This document shows, in pieces, positions 46,140 through 55,997 of a stretch of 64,000 nt of DNA. A program made the translations under genes and the position numbers. Under the pieces are notes generated by a model. The model searched no databases. It was not told where the DNA came from and was given only the letters and a program-made list of their open reading frames with translations. Source of the stretch: JBASEY01 sp049652745 (GTDB taxonomy: Bacteria; CSSED10-310). The first letter of the stretch is position 1. Every line of letters starts with the position of its first letter. The stretch spans positions 248,001 to 312,000 of the forward strand of contig JBASEY010000029.1 of assembly GCA_049652745.1 (NCBI GenBank), given 5' to 3'.

Positions 46140-46826
46140 TCACCCTTTGATGATAGCGATCGAAGCACTTGCGCCAAGTCTGGAGGCGCCGGCTGCGATC
46201 ATGGCCCGGGCGGTGGCTGCATCTCGAATGCCTCCGGAGGCTTTGACACCCATTTCAGGCCCGACGACGCTGCGCATCAGCGCCACATCTTCGACAGTTG
46301 CACCGGCCGGACCGAATCCGGTGGAAGTTTTGACAAATGCCGCTCCCGCCGCTTTCGCCAATATGCAGGCAGCCACTTTTTGATCGTTGGTCAACAGAGC
46401 GGTTTCCAGGATAACTTTGACCGGCCGGCCCGAAGCCGCCTTGACAACCGCTTCAATATCACGAAAGACTTCCTGGTAATTACCATCTTTCAATGCCCCG
46501 ATATTGATCACCATGTCGATTTCTCCGGCGCCACGGGAAATAGCGTCTCGGGTTTCGGCCGCTTTGATTTCCCACGAGTTTGCCCCTAGAGGAAAACCAA
46601 CCACCGATGTAACGGGAATTCCGGAATCCTTCATGTTTTCAACGGCTCGTGATACATGGACAGGATTGACGCAAACCGTAGCAAAACGATATTCGATCGT
46701 TTCCTTACACAACTTGTCTATAGCTTCCGCAGTTGCATCCGGTTTCAACAAAGTGTGGTCGATAAAAGAAGCCAGATTCATAGATGTTTCCGGTCGCTTA
46801 CCGGATTTGGACGGGTTTTTTTTCAT
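46140..46826 (-). CDS. deoC: deoxyribose-phosphate aldolase
   Basis: 228 residues, TIM barrel. Active-site segments: IDHTLLKPDAT, VKVILETALL and FVKTSTGFGPAGATVEDV (Schiff-base Lys in FVKTS). It splits deoxyribose-5-phosphate into acetaldehyde and glyceraldehyde-3-phosphate. ATG 46826 has GGGAGG 5 nt upstream; the frame extends 16 codons further to 46874. It is the first gene of the deo/com string. A phosphopentomutase to link deoA and deoC products is not in the window. Confidence 0.93.
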   Translation of the reverse strand: MKKNPSKSGKRPETSMNLASFIDHTLLKPDATAEAIDKLCKETIEYRFATVCVNPVHVSRAVENMKDSGIPVTSVVGFPLGANSWEIKAAETRDAISRGAGEIDMVINIGALKDGNYQEVFRDIEAVVKAASGRPVKVILETALLTNDQKVAACILAKAAGAAFVKTSTGFGPAGATVEDVALMRSVVGPEMGVKASGGIRDAATARAMIAAGASRLGASASIAIIKG

Positions 46827-46986
46827 GACAGCCTCCCTGAGAAGAATTTGCCTGGGATTCATCGGCAGGCTCATACGCCGGCGGATAGACCAAGGGATTT
46901 TATCCTCTCAGAAAAAATCAAATCAGGCAAGCCGACTCGAATCTCCAATCAGCTTGAAGATATGGCGATAAAACGGTGAGGAATGG

Positions 46987-49167
46987 TTATCCTATCAGCG
47001 CAAGTTGTATGTCACAGATAGGATGAAATACTTCTGGAAAGCAAAGCGCGACAGCAATTTTGGTATCTTTACGAAGGTAATTTTTAGAAAGCTCAAAGGT
47101 AAAAAGCTCGATATTATTTGCGTGAGCATCGAGCGTAACGGGAACAGGCCAGGGCTTGGAGCTCCGCTTGAGCAGATCACCGTCGGCTTTGAGGTAAGAG
47201 AATGTTTTTGTTCCCGGCTTGATCAACAGGCAATGCAGATCAGCGGCAAGAGCAGGCCCGGGATTTTTACCGTAGACATGCAAAGATGCCCGCTGTCGAG
47301 ACGTGTCTTTTTGAATTTGCGCCGCAATGCTTGGAATCGCCAGTTGCCGGCATGAAACCCCTTGCGTACCGCAGTTCATGAAACCTTGGTTGATAGTATC
47401 TACAGCAATCTGGTTGATGGGCAGCAAAACTTCATCCTGCTGCAGAGCGTTCCAGCAATTGGGGTAGTGGGAAACGTAAATGCCGCCGTTTTCAGTCGAG
47501 ATCCAAATAGACTCAAAATTCAAGCCCGAGACTGTCAAGGACGAGATTTTCGAAGGAAATTCGCCGATAACGTCTTCTTCAAATGACCGGCCAAAATCCA
47601 ATGATTTCAGTAAAATCCGCCCTGTAGCGGCATAAAGCACGTCGGGGTTGTGTCGGGACCTAAACAGTGCGGATACACGGGTCGCTTCAGGCAATTGCGA
47701 AGGAAGCCATCTGTTTGTATAGCTGTCGTAGCAAAACATGCCCTGAGACGTAGATACGGTTATAAAATGTATGTCTTCAGAGTAATCCACGGCAAAATCG
47801 TTCACAAAGCCCGAAACCGGCAAATCCGGGCAGCATTCTTTCCAGAGAGCTTGATTATCTGGAGTTTTTGGGTCAAACAGGAAAAAACGAAACCGATCGC
47901 GTTTGACCAGAGTCATCACAAAAAGGTCACCTTTTGAAGATGTTCGAACCAACATCGCTCGACCGGCAGGCAACTTCAAGTCATTCCATTGGGAACCAGG
48001 GTCCAAATCTCTTTGAAAAACACCGCTGTACAAGCCGGTGGTGAAACAACGAGATCCGTGGGCGAGAACATCCTGGACCAGTTGAAACCCCGGTAAAACA
48101 TTCCAGTTATGGTTTCCGGTTCGAATAAACAGTTGTTCGTCGGCGACAGCCAGAAGTTCTTCGCCGAATTGCTGAAGCCGCGATATGTTTCGAGCATACA
48201 GCTTTTCGTTGGTTTCAACCCAATCACCCGAAGATTCCAGGGCGACGCCATATTCCAAAAATCCTGCGGCCAAGCCGCCCGAAGCAGCAGACAGACAACT
48301 CACATACCGCCTTTTCGGCTCGATATCGATGCGCTTCCACGCTTCTTTCTCTTCCGAAAAACAATATAAGCCGCTTCCATTACTTCCAATAACAATTCGC
48401 CCTTCCGGAGTTCCGGCCATGCACGTTATCGCAGTGACAGGCAGACCATTCGACAGCCGATGCCAAGAAATCGTTTCTCCTATGACGGCCCGGGCCGCCT
48501 GCCATCCGAACCCGGATCCCCCAACCCATAGTGTCGAATCCCGATAGATCAATGAATGAATCTGATTAAAAAGCGTTTCACCTTCAAGGATGGTCGTAAA
48601 CGTGAATCCTCCATTCGTTGTCATCAGAACGCGGGCAGAAAAACCATCCGAATCGGCAACGAAAAAAAGCAATGGGTCGATGCGACTAAATTCGATTGCC
48701 GAAATAAAAGTGAACGATTGTTTGGTAGAAAATTTCCCCCATGTTCTTCCATTGTCGGGCGAAAAAAACAAATTATTGCGAGCCCCGGCCATAACGTAAC
48801 CGGCATGTAACGGATGGCGTCGGATTACGCGGAAAGGCTCCTCGTTCAAGCCCTGAAGATTATGCATCCAAGTATGTCCGTCGTCGATGCTGGCCGCTAA
48901 ACTGCCCGTATTTGACAGCGCTAATAAAGCCGGTTCAGCGCCGGTCACCATCTCGATGGATTCCACCTTCATCATTGGGCGGAAAGGGGGTTCACATCGA
49001 TGCCAGGCAGAATGGCTGTCTTTAAAATAGAGTTCACCAGCAACAGTGCCGCACCATAATCGTCCAGGAGTGACAGGGCACCACAGCAACGAAGATACAT
49101 TACCCCCTATCGGACCTTCCAGATCTTTAAAGGCGCCTTGTAGATATCTAAATTGTCCCTGCGGCAT
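46987..49167 (-). CDS. BNR/Asp-box repeat propeller protein
   Basis: 726 residues with repeated Asp-box turns such as SIDDGHTWM, SPDNGRTWG, TTNGGFTF and SLDFGRSFEED, as in sortilin/Vps10 and sialidase propellers, most likely two beta-propellers (about 1-330 and 330-600), then a C-terminal domain of about 120 residues. No signal peptide is seen, so it should be cytoplasmic, unusual for this class. Function unknown. AGGGTGA precedes the start. It lies upstream of the deo/com string after 160 nt. Confidence 0.7.
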   Translation of the reverse strand: MPQGQFRYLQGAFKDLEGPIGGNVSSLLWCPVTPGRLWCGTVAGELYFKDSHSAWHRCEPPFRPMMKVESIEMVTGAEPALLALSNTGSLAASIDDGHTWMHNLQGLNEEPFRVIRRHPLHAGYVMAGARNNLFFSPDNGRTWGKFSTKQSFTFISAIEFSRIDPLLFFVADSDGFSARVLMTTNGGFTFTTILEGETLFNQIHSLIYRDSTLWVGGSGFGWQAARAVIGETISWHRLSNGLPVTAITCMAGTPEGRIVIGSNGSGLYCFSEEKEAWKRIDIEPKRRYVSCLSAASGGLAAGFLEYGVALESSGDWVETNEKLYARNISRLQQFGEELLAVADEQLFIRTGNHNWNVLPGFQLVQDVLAHGSRCFTTGLYSGVFQRDLDPGSQWNDLKLPAGRAMLVRTSSKGDLFVMTLVKRDRFRFFLFDPKTPDNQALWKECCPDLPVSGFVNDFAVDYSEDIHFITVSTSQGMFCYDSYTNRWLPSQLPEATRVSALFRSRHNPDVLYAATGRILLKSLDFGRSFEEDVIGEFPSKISSLTVSGLNFESIWISTENGGIYVSHYPNCWNALQQDEVLLPINQIAVDTINQGFMNCGTQGVSCRQLAIPSIAAQIQKDTSRQRASLHVYGKNPGPALAADLHCLLIKPGTKTFSYLKADGDLLKRSSKPWPVPVTLDAHANNIELFTFELSKNYLRKDTKIAVALCFPEVFHPICDIQLALIG

Positions 49168-49542
49168 ATCACCCTGATTTCTGTTGCTTTTTGGTTGTTT
49201 TCGACAGATCCGGCCGTTCTATCTTGCCAAGTCTACGAAATAGCGCTGTTTGATGCAACTGTACAGGGGTGTGATTACGATTTGAAAGTCGATGAACTAA
49301 TTAAAAGAAGAGGGCTCATAAGAGCTGCTTAGACTTTAAAACCTATAGTCTTCAAGTTTTAGTCGGACAAGTCGCCGCAAAAAAATCAAGCGAAAAACTT
49401 AACCCAAAACTAGACACCAGAAACCAGGAACCTTAAAAGTGACGCGGGTTATCTTCAACAGCGATAAATTTTTCTTGATTCTAAAAACAGTTTGGTTTAA
49501 TAGTTAATAACTTTGTAATCCAGGAGTATCGGGAAAATCATA
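49168..49542. other. 375-nt divergent intergenic region
   Basis: Between the BNR gene (minus) and the PilZ gene (plus). It holds a plausible promoter for the PilZ gene: TTGATT (49475-49480), 17-nt spacer, TAATAG (49498-49503). One frame without a start codon runs to a stop at 49332 and is not supported as a gene. Otherwise nothing recognisable. Confidence 0.4.
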
Positions 49543-49968
49543 ATGGAATCATCGAGGCAAATAACAAGCAAAGGCTTATTAGCCGGACTTGAGTTTGATA
49601 AGTTGACGCACTGGGAAAGATATCTTCTCAATTTGAATCTGGCCAGAATGGAGAAAAAACTGCATCCTGAAGCAACGCCGGCTTCCAATAATGACCAAAA
49701 CGAAATCTGGAGAGGAGAAAGGCGTTGTCATCATCGTCTAGATGTTCACGAGCTTGGGGTTCAAGTCAGTATCGATTTATCAACTGTGCGAGGAGGCGTT
49801 TTTTCCGATGTGCCTTTGCTGAATTTATCGCCGTTAGGCTGTTGCGTTCTCCTGTCGGACAACCAGGACTTGAAACCTGGAACCAGGATACCACGTCTGG
49901 TTTTACCGCTGCCGGAAGAAAGCCTAATTTTGCGTGCTCGAGTGGTTTATGTCGGGAAATGTGAGTAG
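49543..49968 (+). CDS. PilZ domain protein
   Basis: 141 residues. The c-di-GMP-binding signature is complete: RCHHR (residues 61-65, RxxxR) and NLSPLG (94-99, (D/N)xSxxG). The N-terminal 50 residues are a separate helical segment. It would bind c-di-GMP and act on an unknown partner, perhaps the pilus-like machinery whose pseudopilins lie elsewhere in the window. Confidence 0.8.
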   Translation: MESSRQITSKGLLAGLEFDKLTHWERYLLNLNLARMEKKLHPEATPASNNDQNEIWRGERRCHHRLDVHELGVQVSIDLSTVRGGVFSDVPLLNLSPLGCCVLLSDNQDLKPGTRIPRLVLPLPEESLILRARVVYVGKCE

Positions 49969-50097
49969 CTCTTGTTCAATCCGATCAATCCACGGGGTTG
50001 CTCGCAAATCAGCTCCATGATAAAAAAAGGAACGTGTATTTTCCGGTTAATCGATCGGTAAGTTTGTCGTATTTTGCGCTGAAAAACGTGGAATCTC

Positions 50098-51150
50098 ATG
50101 GCTGGATTTAGGTTCATAACAAAAGCATACCGAGTAGCCAGTTTTTTATTGATGGTTCTGCCGACTATCGGGGTTTCTTATTTTGCGTGGGATTGGGCTC
50201 GTGAAGTCTCTGTTCGGCAGGTGGAAAGAGAACAGCGTGAAGCTGCTTCAGCTTTGCTGGATGTTGTCAGAGCGCGCTATGATACAATCCAGAACTTTCT
50301 TGTCCAACGGGAGCAATTTTTACGAAAAAACCAAGCGGCTTTGGTGGATACGTTGTATCGTACTGCCAGAGAACTGGAATTGGAAACAGCGCGCAAGAAC
50401 CTGTCCTTTAACAGAGGGCAGGAAGTGTTTTTAAATGTCATTATGGACGTATCGCAAAGGCATAGTTACCTGATATCCATTTTCAACACCAAGGGTGAAA
50501 TCGTTTATTGCCCGATGCTTCCAAAAGGTTTTGATCTGTCTGAGAATCAGTGGGTTCAAGCCATGTTGGGAACAGATTCGGGGGAAGTGCAGTATTCGTG
50601 GAGGTATCCTGGTGAGGCGGAAACAATGGATAGAATTCTAACTCACCGTTTGGTAGAAGGGTGGGGCTGGATTATCGTGGTTGAAAGCATCAAAGAGGAC
50701 CCTTTAAGCGTTCAGTTTGCAGATCAGCAATATAGGGGTCTGCGAGATTATATTGCAGGCTATCATGCGCCGGCCGGTGGGATAGCGATGATTCTATCGC
50801 TCGAAAACAATGAAATCGTCGCCCATCCTGAAATACGTGGAGGTGCATTGGATACGTTGGCGGGAGCGTCGAAGCTGATCTCAACCAGAAAAGGTGTTGT
50901 ACGTTATAAAGATGATTATGGTTTTAAGCGGAAAGCTTGGGTGGAATACTTTTCTCCGTTGCAATGGCTTATTGTCGTCACTGCTCGAGAGGATCAGATT
51001 TCGGTTGATGCGGATGGAATCGTAAAAAAATTTGTAGGTGTGGCAGTCGGGTTGACGATTGTAATTCTATTTTTATTTTACAGGCTTCAACGAGTGATGG
51101 TTTTCGATGTTATGACTAGAAGACGTTCTTCAGACATCGATATCGAGTAA
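50098..51150 (+). CDS. Cache-type extracytoplasmic sensor without output domain
   Basis: 350 residues: transmembrane helix (about 14-34), a long periplasmic domain with coiled start (35-110) and a Cache-like core, second helix near 308-330, and a 20-residue cytoplasmic tail. No HAMP, kinase or GGDEF domain follows. It may partner with another protein or be a methyl-accepting fragment. It overlaps hisS tail to tail by 21 nt. Confidence 0.65.
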   Translation: MAGFRFITKAYRVASFLLMVLPTIGVSYFAWDWAREVSVRQVEREQREAASALLDVVRARYDTIQNFLVQREQFLRKNQAALVDTLYRTARELELETARKNLSFNRGQEVFLNVIMDVSQRHSYLISIFNTKGEIVYCPMLPKGFDLSENQWVQAMLGTDSGEVQYSWRYPGEAETMDRILTHRLVEGWGWIIVVESIKEDPLSVQFADQQYRGLRDYIAGYHAPAGGIAMILSLENNEIVAHPEIRGGALDTLAGASKLISTRKGVVRYKDDYGFKRKAWVEYFSPLQWLIVVTAREDQISVDADGIVKKFVGVAVGLTIVILFLFYRLQRVMVFDVMTRRRSSDIDIE

Positions 51151-52449
51151 TTTTTTTATCGTTTGAACCAAATCCGGCAAAGGCACTGTAATTTGATTGT
51201 GTGTAGCCAAGTGTTTCACTTGCACATGGTTGCGTGAAAGTTCCTCAGGACCCTGAAGCACGACAATAGGTATTTTTTGGATATCGGCCCACTTGAACTG
51301 TTTGCCTAGTTTTGAAGGCTCTAACTGGCATGTTGTTTTTAGGCCTTCCGAGCGCAGTAAATCGGCCAAAGACGACGCTGAATTACGGGTGTTTTCATCG
51401 AATAGGGCGACATGTACGTGAGCCGGTGGCTCTGGTACGGGAAGAAGATTATGAGTCTGTAGAAAATCGCCGATCGTGACATCGCCCATTCCAAAACCGA
51501 CCCCGGAAACACGCTCCTTTGAGAACAGTCCGACCAGATTGTCATATCGACCGCCGCCAAACAACGCTCGTCTGTTTTCAGGCGCCATGTCGTACATCTC
51601 GAAAACCGTGCCGGTGTAATACTCCAATCCTCTGACAATTGAAAAATCAAGTCGGCAGACGTCATCCAAACCCAGAATAGACAAGCCTTCCAACAAATGC
51701 TGGATATCAGCAAACGCCGGAGATTGGGAAACAGGATGTCGGTCTATTTCACGGTCGGTCAGGTTTAAATAGGCGTGTATTTCACCTATTTGGTCTGAGC
51801 TTAGTTTCATTTCAGACAGCATTTCATCGAAAGCTTCAGTCGATATCTTTGACCGTTTATCGATGGCACGATGGATGTGTGGCCAGAGAGATTCCGGCAA
51901 TTTTAAGACTGTTTCCAAGAAATAGGTTAGAATTTTTCTGTTTGAGATATGGATGCTAAAATCATTTTTATCCGCACCTAAACTGAACATAACTCGACAT
52001 GCAATTTCGATAATTTCCCGATCTGCGTCTATGGCATCCGATCCCAAGATATCGACGTTGAACTGCCAATGTTCCCTCAGTCGCCCTCTTTGAGGTTTTT
52101 CATAGCGCCACAAGTTCGGAAAGCTGAACCAGCGGATAGGTCTTTGAAGGTCTGAGAGTCGGGCGGCGACCATTCTAGCTACGGTGGGGGTCATTTCCGG
52201 TCTTATAGCTACATGGCGATTACCGCGATCTATAAAATGATATAACTGCTCATTGACCAGCTCATCACCACTTTTAGCGGCATAAAGCTCAAAGCTTTCC
52301 AACATGGGACCATCGTATTCCTGATAGCCGAAAGATTCAGCCACTCGGCGCATCGTACCGAAAATATAGTTACGCATGTGCATGTCTTCGGGGTAAAAAT
52401 CTCGAGTTCCCCGATATGAAGTTACCGGTAATTTTTTTGTTTCAGACAT
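51130..52449 (-). CDS. hisS: histidyl-tRNA synthetase
   Basis: 439 residues, class II synthetase. Contains GTRDFYPEDMHMRNYIFG, motif 2 LWRYEKPQRGRLREHWQFNVD, and the histidine motifs GLEYYTGTVFEMY and FGGGRYDNLVG; an anticodon-binding domain ends the protein. It charges tRNA-His. It follows the PLD-like gene by 29 nt on the same strand. Confidence 0.96.
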   Translation of the reverse strand: MSETKKLPVTSYRGTRDFYPEDMHMRNYIFGTMRRVAESFGYQEYDGPMLESFELYAAKSGDELVNEQLYHFIDRGNRHVAIRPEMTPTVARMVAARLSDLQRPIRWFSFPNLWRYEKPQRGRLREHWQFNVDILGSDAIDADREIIEIACRVMFSLGADKNDFSIHISNRKILTYFLETVLKLPESLWPHIHRAIDKRSKISTEAFDEMLSEMKLSSDQIGEIHAYLNLTDREIDRHPVSQSPAFADIQHLLEGLSILGLDDVCRLDFSIVRGLEYYTGTVFEMYDMAPENRRALFGGGRYDNLVGLFSKERVSGVGFGMGDVTIGDFLQTHNLLPVPEPPAHVHVALFDENTRNSASSLADLLRSEGLKTTCQLEPSKLGKQFKWADIQKIPIVVLQGPEELSRNHVQVKHLATHNQITVPLPDLVQTIKKLLDIDV

Positions 52450-52478
52450 CGGTTTTCTCCCGGTATGATGAAATAGCC

Positions 52479-53612
52479 CTATAATAGCACGTTTGCCGTG
52501 ATTGAGGATGACAAGTTGTCCATCAGCTTCCGATCATTGGCAGCAGTGGGATGCAGCCCATAGAGGATATACCTGGCTTGGCAGGCATAATGCAATGTTT
52601 CTTTGTCCGGATAATGCTTCTGGAATATTTTCCGGACTTCCTCCTCGATAAAATCCGTATCGACCAACGGCAATAAGACCTTCTGTTTTTTTAACTCTTT
52701 TAAAACGCCGAAACATTGGTTACGTAGGTCTTGAAAAGCATCGTCATGCATCGAAGAATAGTATTTATCCAGGTAATCGATGATAATTTGTTTGAACTCC
52801 TGCTCTCGTTCGCGAAATAATTTATCCCATGCAGCGGTATCGGAGCGAAGCAGATAAGAACCTGCCGGTGTATCGCGAATCAACCCTAGCGATTTCAGTC
52901 CGTGAATCCGCGCAGCATGCCGGTTCAGTGTCTTGAAGTGTTTTGAATTGATAAGCTTCCAGCGGATGAAGGGACCGCGAGGAGCGCTTCGAATCGACGA
53001 AGCGAAAGGATACAAGGTTATCTGCCTGTAGCCGGAAAAGATGCGGACCTGAATTTCAACGAAAGCGCCTCGGCCGTTATAAAGTGCAATGATGTCCTCA
53101 GGATGAACTTTACCTGCCCAGAATCTGTCAAGATACTGGTCCCAAATTTCCATTGCATGTGTATCACTGATGCGAACAGCATGATTGAAAACCTGATTCC
53201 AGTAATCGACAGCGGGTTGGGCGTCGATAGGATTCAGCTCAACACCCCAGTTCAAATCAGCCTCATACGACCCCGAAATGATATAAGCATTGTCATCGAC
53301 TACCACCAGTCGTGCCGCAAGGCCGCCGATTGCACGGACATCCATACAAGCTTTTTGCACCAAGTGCCGGGTATCCGGCTTCATGATATCCGGGGGTTTT
53401 GAATCACCCAAATTCAGAAGATCACGGCGTATCAATACTCGCTTGTTAACCATAGGCTCACAAAAAGAACTCAACAATTTCAGCATTTCGTCGGCGGGGC
53501 TCGGATCGACCAGTAGGATGGACCGTTTAGCTGACGGTATGATCTTCTCCATCAGAATCCGATAGGGATCCGGGCTGCCGAATCGTTGAAGTGGGAAGAG
53601 ATATCCTTGCAT
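52479..53612 (-). CDS. PLD-like fold protein with degenerate HKD motif
   Basis: 377 residues. The first half resembles a phospholipase D-type domain: ARLVVVDDNAYIISGSYEADL aligns with HxKxxxxD...GS.N, but the catalytic His and Lys are replaced, so hydrolysis is unlikely. The second half is helical with winged-helix-like stretches (KSLGLIRDTPAGSYLL). It starts 19 nt after the pseudo-receiver gene, and could bind nucleic acid or an effector. No homologue recognised. Confidence 0.5.
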   Translation of the reverse strand: MQGYLFPLQRFGSPDPYRILMEKIIPSAKRSILLVDPSPADEMLKLLSSFCEPMVNKRVLIRRDLLNLGDSKPPDIMKPDTRHLVQKACMDVRAIGGLAARLVVVDDNAYIISGSYEADLNWGVELNPIDAQPAVDYWNQVFNHAVRISDTHAMEIWDQYLDRFWAGKVHPEDIIALYNGRGAFVEIQVRIFSGYRQITLYPFASSIRSAPRGPFIRWKLINSKHFKTLNRHAARIHGLKSLGLIRDTPAGSYLLRSDTAAWDKLFREREQEFKQIIIDYLDKYYSSMHDDAFQDLRNQCFGVLKELKKQKVLLPLVDTDFIEEEVRKIFQKHYPDKETLHYACQARYILYGLHPTAANDRKLMDNLSSSITANVLL

Positions 53613-53631
53613 TATCCCGCCTATATCTGTC

Positions 53632-55755
53632 TTATAACGGTTTAAAACGTTTGATAATATCGGCCATTTCCAAAGTGAATAGGCTCAATAAAATGTCGTT
53701 TTCCGGATAGTCGAGCATACGAAAGATCGTTGAAACCTGGAAAGGCTCGGAAAGCGTATTGGAGATTCGACGTTCCAGTGGTGTCAATGAAACACCTTTT
53801 GCTTGTTCGGACAGAGGTTTTTTTCCATAAAAAACCGTCTTTGCAGGAAGCTGATCAAGCCAACAACTTGAAATAGCCGCCGTGTGCAGGGCGCTCAGAA
53901 CAAGTTCTTGTGCCGACACATCCAACGGGACAGAATCCCTGTCCGGCGCAACCCCAGGCAAGCAAGAATATGACCCTTCCCGCCACGTCAATAAATCAAA
54001 TAAAGAGGTCTCGAGCTGTTCTTTGACAGCCGTGAAAAGCTTGTCGATCGTCAAAATTTTCATACGAATAATTTCATTAGGTGAGCCGATCAGCTCCGCC
54101 GGTGACGCTCTCAACAAATTCAAATGATCTTCCGTTATCATCCCTTTTCTAAATAAAAAATTATCCAAACGCTCTTCTACGCTGTTCGAAACGGCAGAAA
54201 TAATTCTGCCGCGCTTCCAGAAAACAGTTTTTTTGATTTCCTGTTTGCGGCAGGTTATTTCACCAGTGAACAAATGCATAATACATCGCTGGAAAATAGC
54301 CAGGATATGTGTATCCTCCAAGGAACCCCTGGTCAGATCAAAATTGAGTTCCACCAACGTCAACGGTGGTTTTTTCTGAGTATTTCCTATGTTCTCTTCT
54401 GAAAGTCCAACCCCTCGATGGGTGCTTTCATTCATTGGCGTGGGGGTTGTTTGATAGCTTCCAACACCATCGGTATCCGGTGCAAAAGCAGATATCGATG
54501 CCTCCTCGCTTTCCGGTTCATCAGGAATGTCCAGCACCTGATAGATATCGAGTTCTTCCTGTTTGGAATCACTAGTCACCAAATCGAATGCAATTAATTG
54601 CAGTTGTCTGCAGGCGTAGATATAATTTTCTACTTGTGGACAAACTATGTGGCACATCTCACCGATTTGTCGAAGTGTGCGCTTTCCATCCACCACCTTC
54701 ATCATTGCCGTTTCACGTGCGGTAAGTCCGTATTGCTCGGCTTTTTCATAAAAATCGGGCGCCAGATGAGGAATACTGGTTGGTTCAGGTAATAATTCTC
54801 GATATGCCCACCATTTTTTCATGCGCCTAATTCCTTCAAAAAGAACTGTCGGCGTGAAATAAGGATTGAGCGATAATTGGGCGGCATATTCAGGGATATC
54901 AAGGCTTTGCCACTGGTAGACCCCACTGGGTTTGATGAAAAGATCAGCGACCATATCGAGCAGATACATGTTAAGCCACCAGGAAAAACTTTGAGGATCG
55001 AGCAGCTTCGATTCCTTTAAAATCAAGGCATATGTGTTAGGGTCGCTTTTAGGGCCGCCTGACTGAATCCGTGCAGCTACCAACTCTTTCCCCGACCCGC
55101 TGCCGGCTCGGTTCCGAGCGAGATATTGATCGATATCATCTTTTTTCGACAGGGTTTCGGCAAAAACCAAATCGCCATTTTTAAAATAAAGAGTTCGAGT
55201 TTCTTTGTGGATAATTAAATCCAAAACACCGGATTCTTTATGGATAAACAATCGGGCAAAAATTGCCGCTGGGGGAACGACTTCCAGATTTCCCTTGCTT
55301 TCCAACGGTGGAATGGAGAATTTCGGCTTCTGGCTTCTTGATGACTTATCTGCTTCATGCGGGATGGTGGGCCACATATCTCCAAGAGGACGCAACCTCG
55401 ATTTTACAATATCCATGAGTTCGACCGGAGAAAAAGGCATTTCGACAAAATCATCAGCTCCTTGGTTCAAAAAGTCGACACGGGATGTCTTTCCGGGTTT
55501 TCCATATAGTATAATCAATGGAAAACGTTTGTATTGAGGATCGTTACGTAGGATTGTGCACAATGACCGGGTACCGGTACCTTGTTGTGCTATGTTGGTA
55601 AGAATGACATCTATCGGGTGAGAATTTAATAGCTGATAAAGCTGATCATTCGAATTCAATTCATGGGGTTCAAAACCAGCTCGTTTTGATGCACTATGCA
55701 ATGTCGCGCGAATTTTTTCGTTGCGCTCAAGGATAAGTATACTTCGCTTAGCCAT
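53632..55755 (-). CDS. pseudo-receiver protein with two DUF4388 (PATAN) domains
   Basis: 707 residues. Residues 1-125 follow a response-regulator receiver, but the phospho-acceptor Asp is Asn54 (DVILTNIAQ) and the acidic pair is altered, so phosphorylation is unlikely. Two DUF4388/PATAN-like regions follow (about 160-400 and 470-640), each beginning with a GSLE/GNLE strand and an FKNGDLVFAET- or FWKRGRIISAV-type turn, joined by a flexible linker. The family occurs in gliding and motility regulation. ATG 55755 has AAGGAGA 7 nt upstream; 12 upstream codons are open. Confidence 0.7.
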   Translation of the reverse strand: MAKRSILILERNEKIRATLHSASKRAGFEPHELNSNDQLYQLLNSHPIDVILTNIAQQGTGTRSLCTILRNDPQYKRFPLIILYGKPGKTSRVDFLNQGADDFVEMPFSPVELMDIVKSRLRPLGDMWPTIPHEADKSSRSQKPKFSIPPLESKGNLEVVPPAAIFARLFIHKESGVLDLIIHKETRTLYFKNGDLVFAETLSKKDDIDQYLARNRAGSGSGKELVAARIQSGGPKSDPNTYALILKESKLLDPQSFSWWLNMYLLDMVADLFIKPSGVYQWQSLDIPEYAAQLSLNPYFTPTVLFEGIRRMKKWWAYRELLPEPTSIPHLAPDFYEKAEQYGLTARETAMMKVVDGKRTLRQIGEMCHIVCPQVENYIYACRQLQLIAFDLVTSDSKQEELDIYQVLDIPDEPESEEASISAFAPDTDGVGSYQTTPTPMNESTHRGVGLSEENIGNTQKKPPLTLVELNFDLTRGSLEDTHILAIFQRCIMHLFTGEITCRKQEIKKTVFWKRGRIISAVSNSVEERLDNFLFRKGMITEDHLNLLRASPAELIGSPNEIIRMKILTIDKLFTAVKEQLETSLFDLLTWREGSYSCLPGVAPDRDSVPLDVSAQELVLSALHTAAISSCWLDQLPAKTVFYGKKPLSEQAKGVSLTPLERRISNTLSEPFQVSTIFRMLDYPENDILLSLFTLEMADIIKRFKPL

Positions 55756-55810
55756 GAATAGTCTCCTTCTTCCCAAAACTCTTTGGCTCATTTCGGTTCA
55801 AACCGGCATT

Positions 55811-55840
55811 AATCTATCATGGATTGTTTTTATTTTTCAA
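55811..55840 (-). promoter_or_regulatory. promoter for the pseudo-receiver/PLD/hisS string
   Basis: On the minus strand TTGAAA (55840-55835), 18-nt spacer, and TGA-TAGATT with a TGn extension (-10 at 55816-55811), about 55 nt before the start at 55755. Confidence 0.4.
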
Positions 55841-55997
55841 GGTATACGAGCTTATGACCATGTGCAGTTGAAGTTAAATTTGAAACTCCTGTGATGCTCG
55901 GGTATCTAATTTGTGATGGTTGATTGAATTCGATAGTGTATAAAATCGACCACCGCTTGTCAGCCGGATGCACCGGCTGGATCGAAAGGAGAAAGAG

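Noticed and set aside
49170..49332. Open frame of about 50 codons between the BNR and PilZ genes
   Set aside because: No ATG/GTG start with a Shine-Dalgarno and no recognisable family; probably chance.
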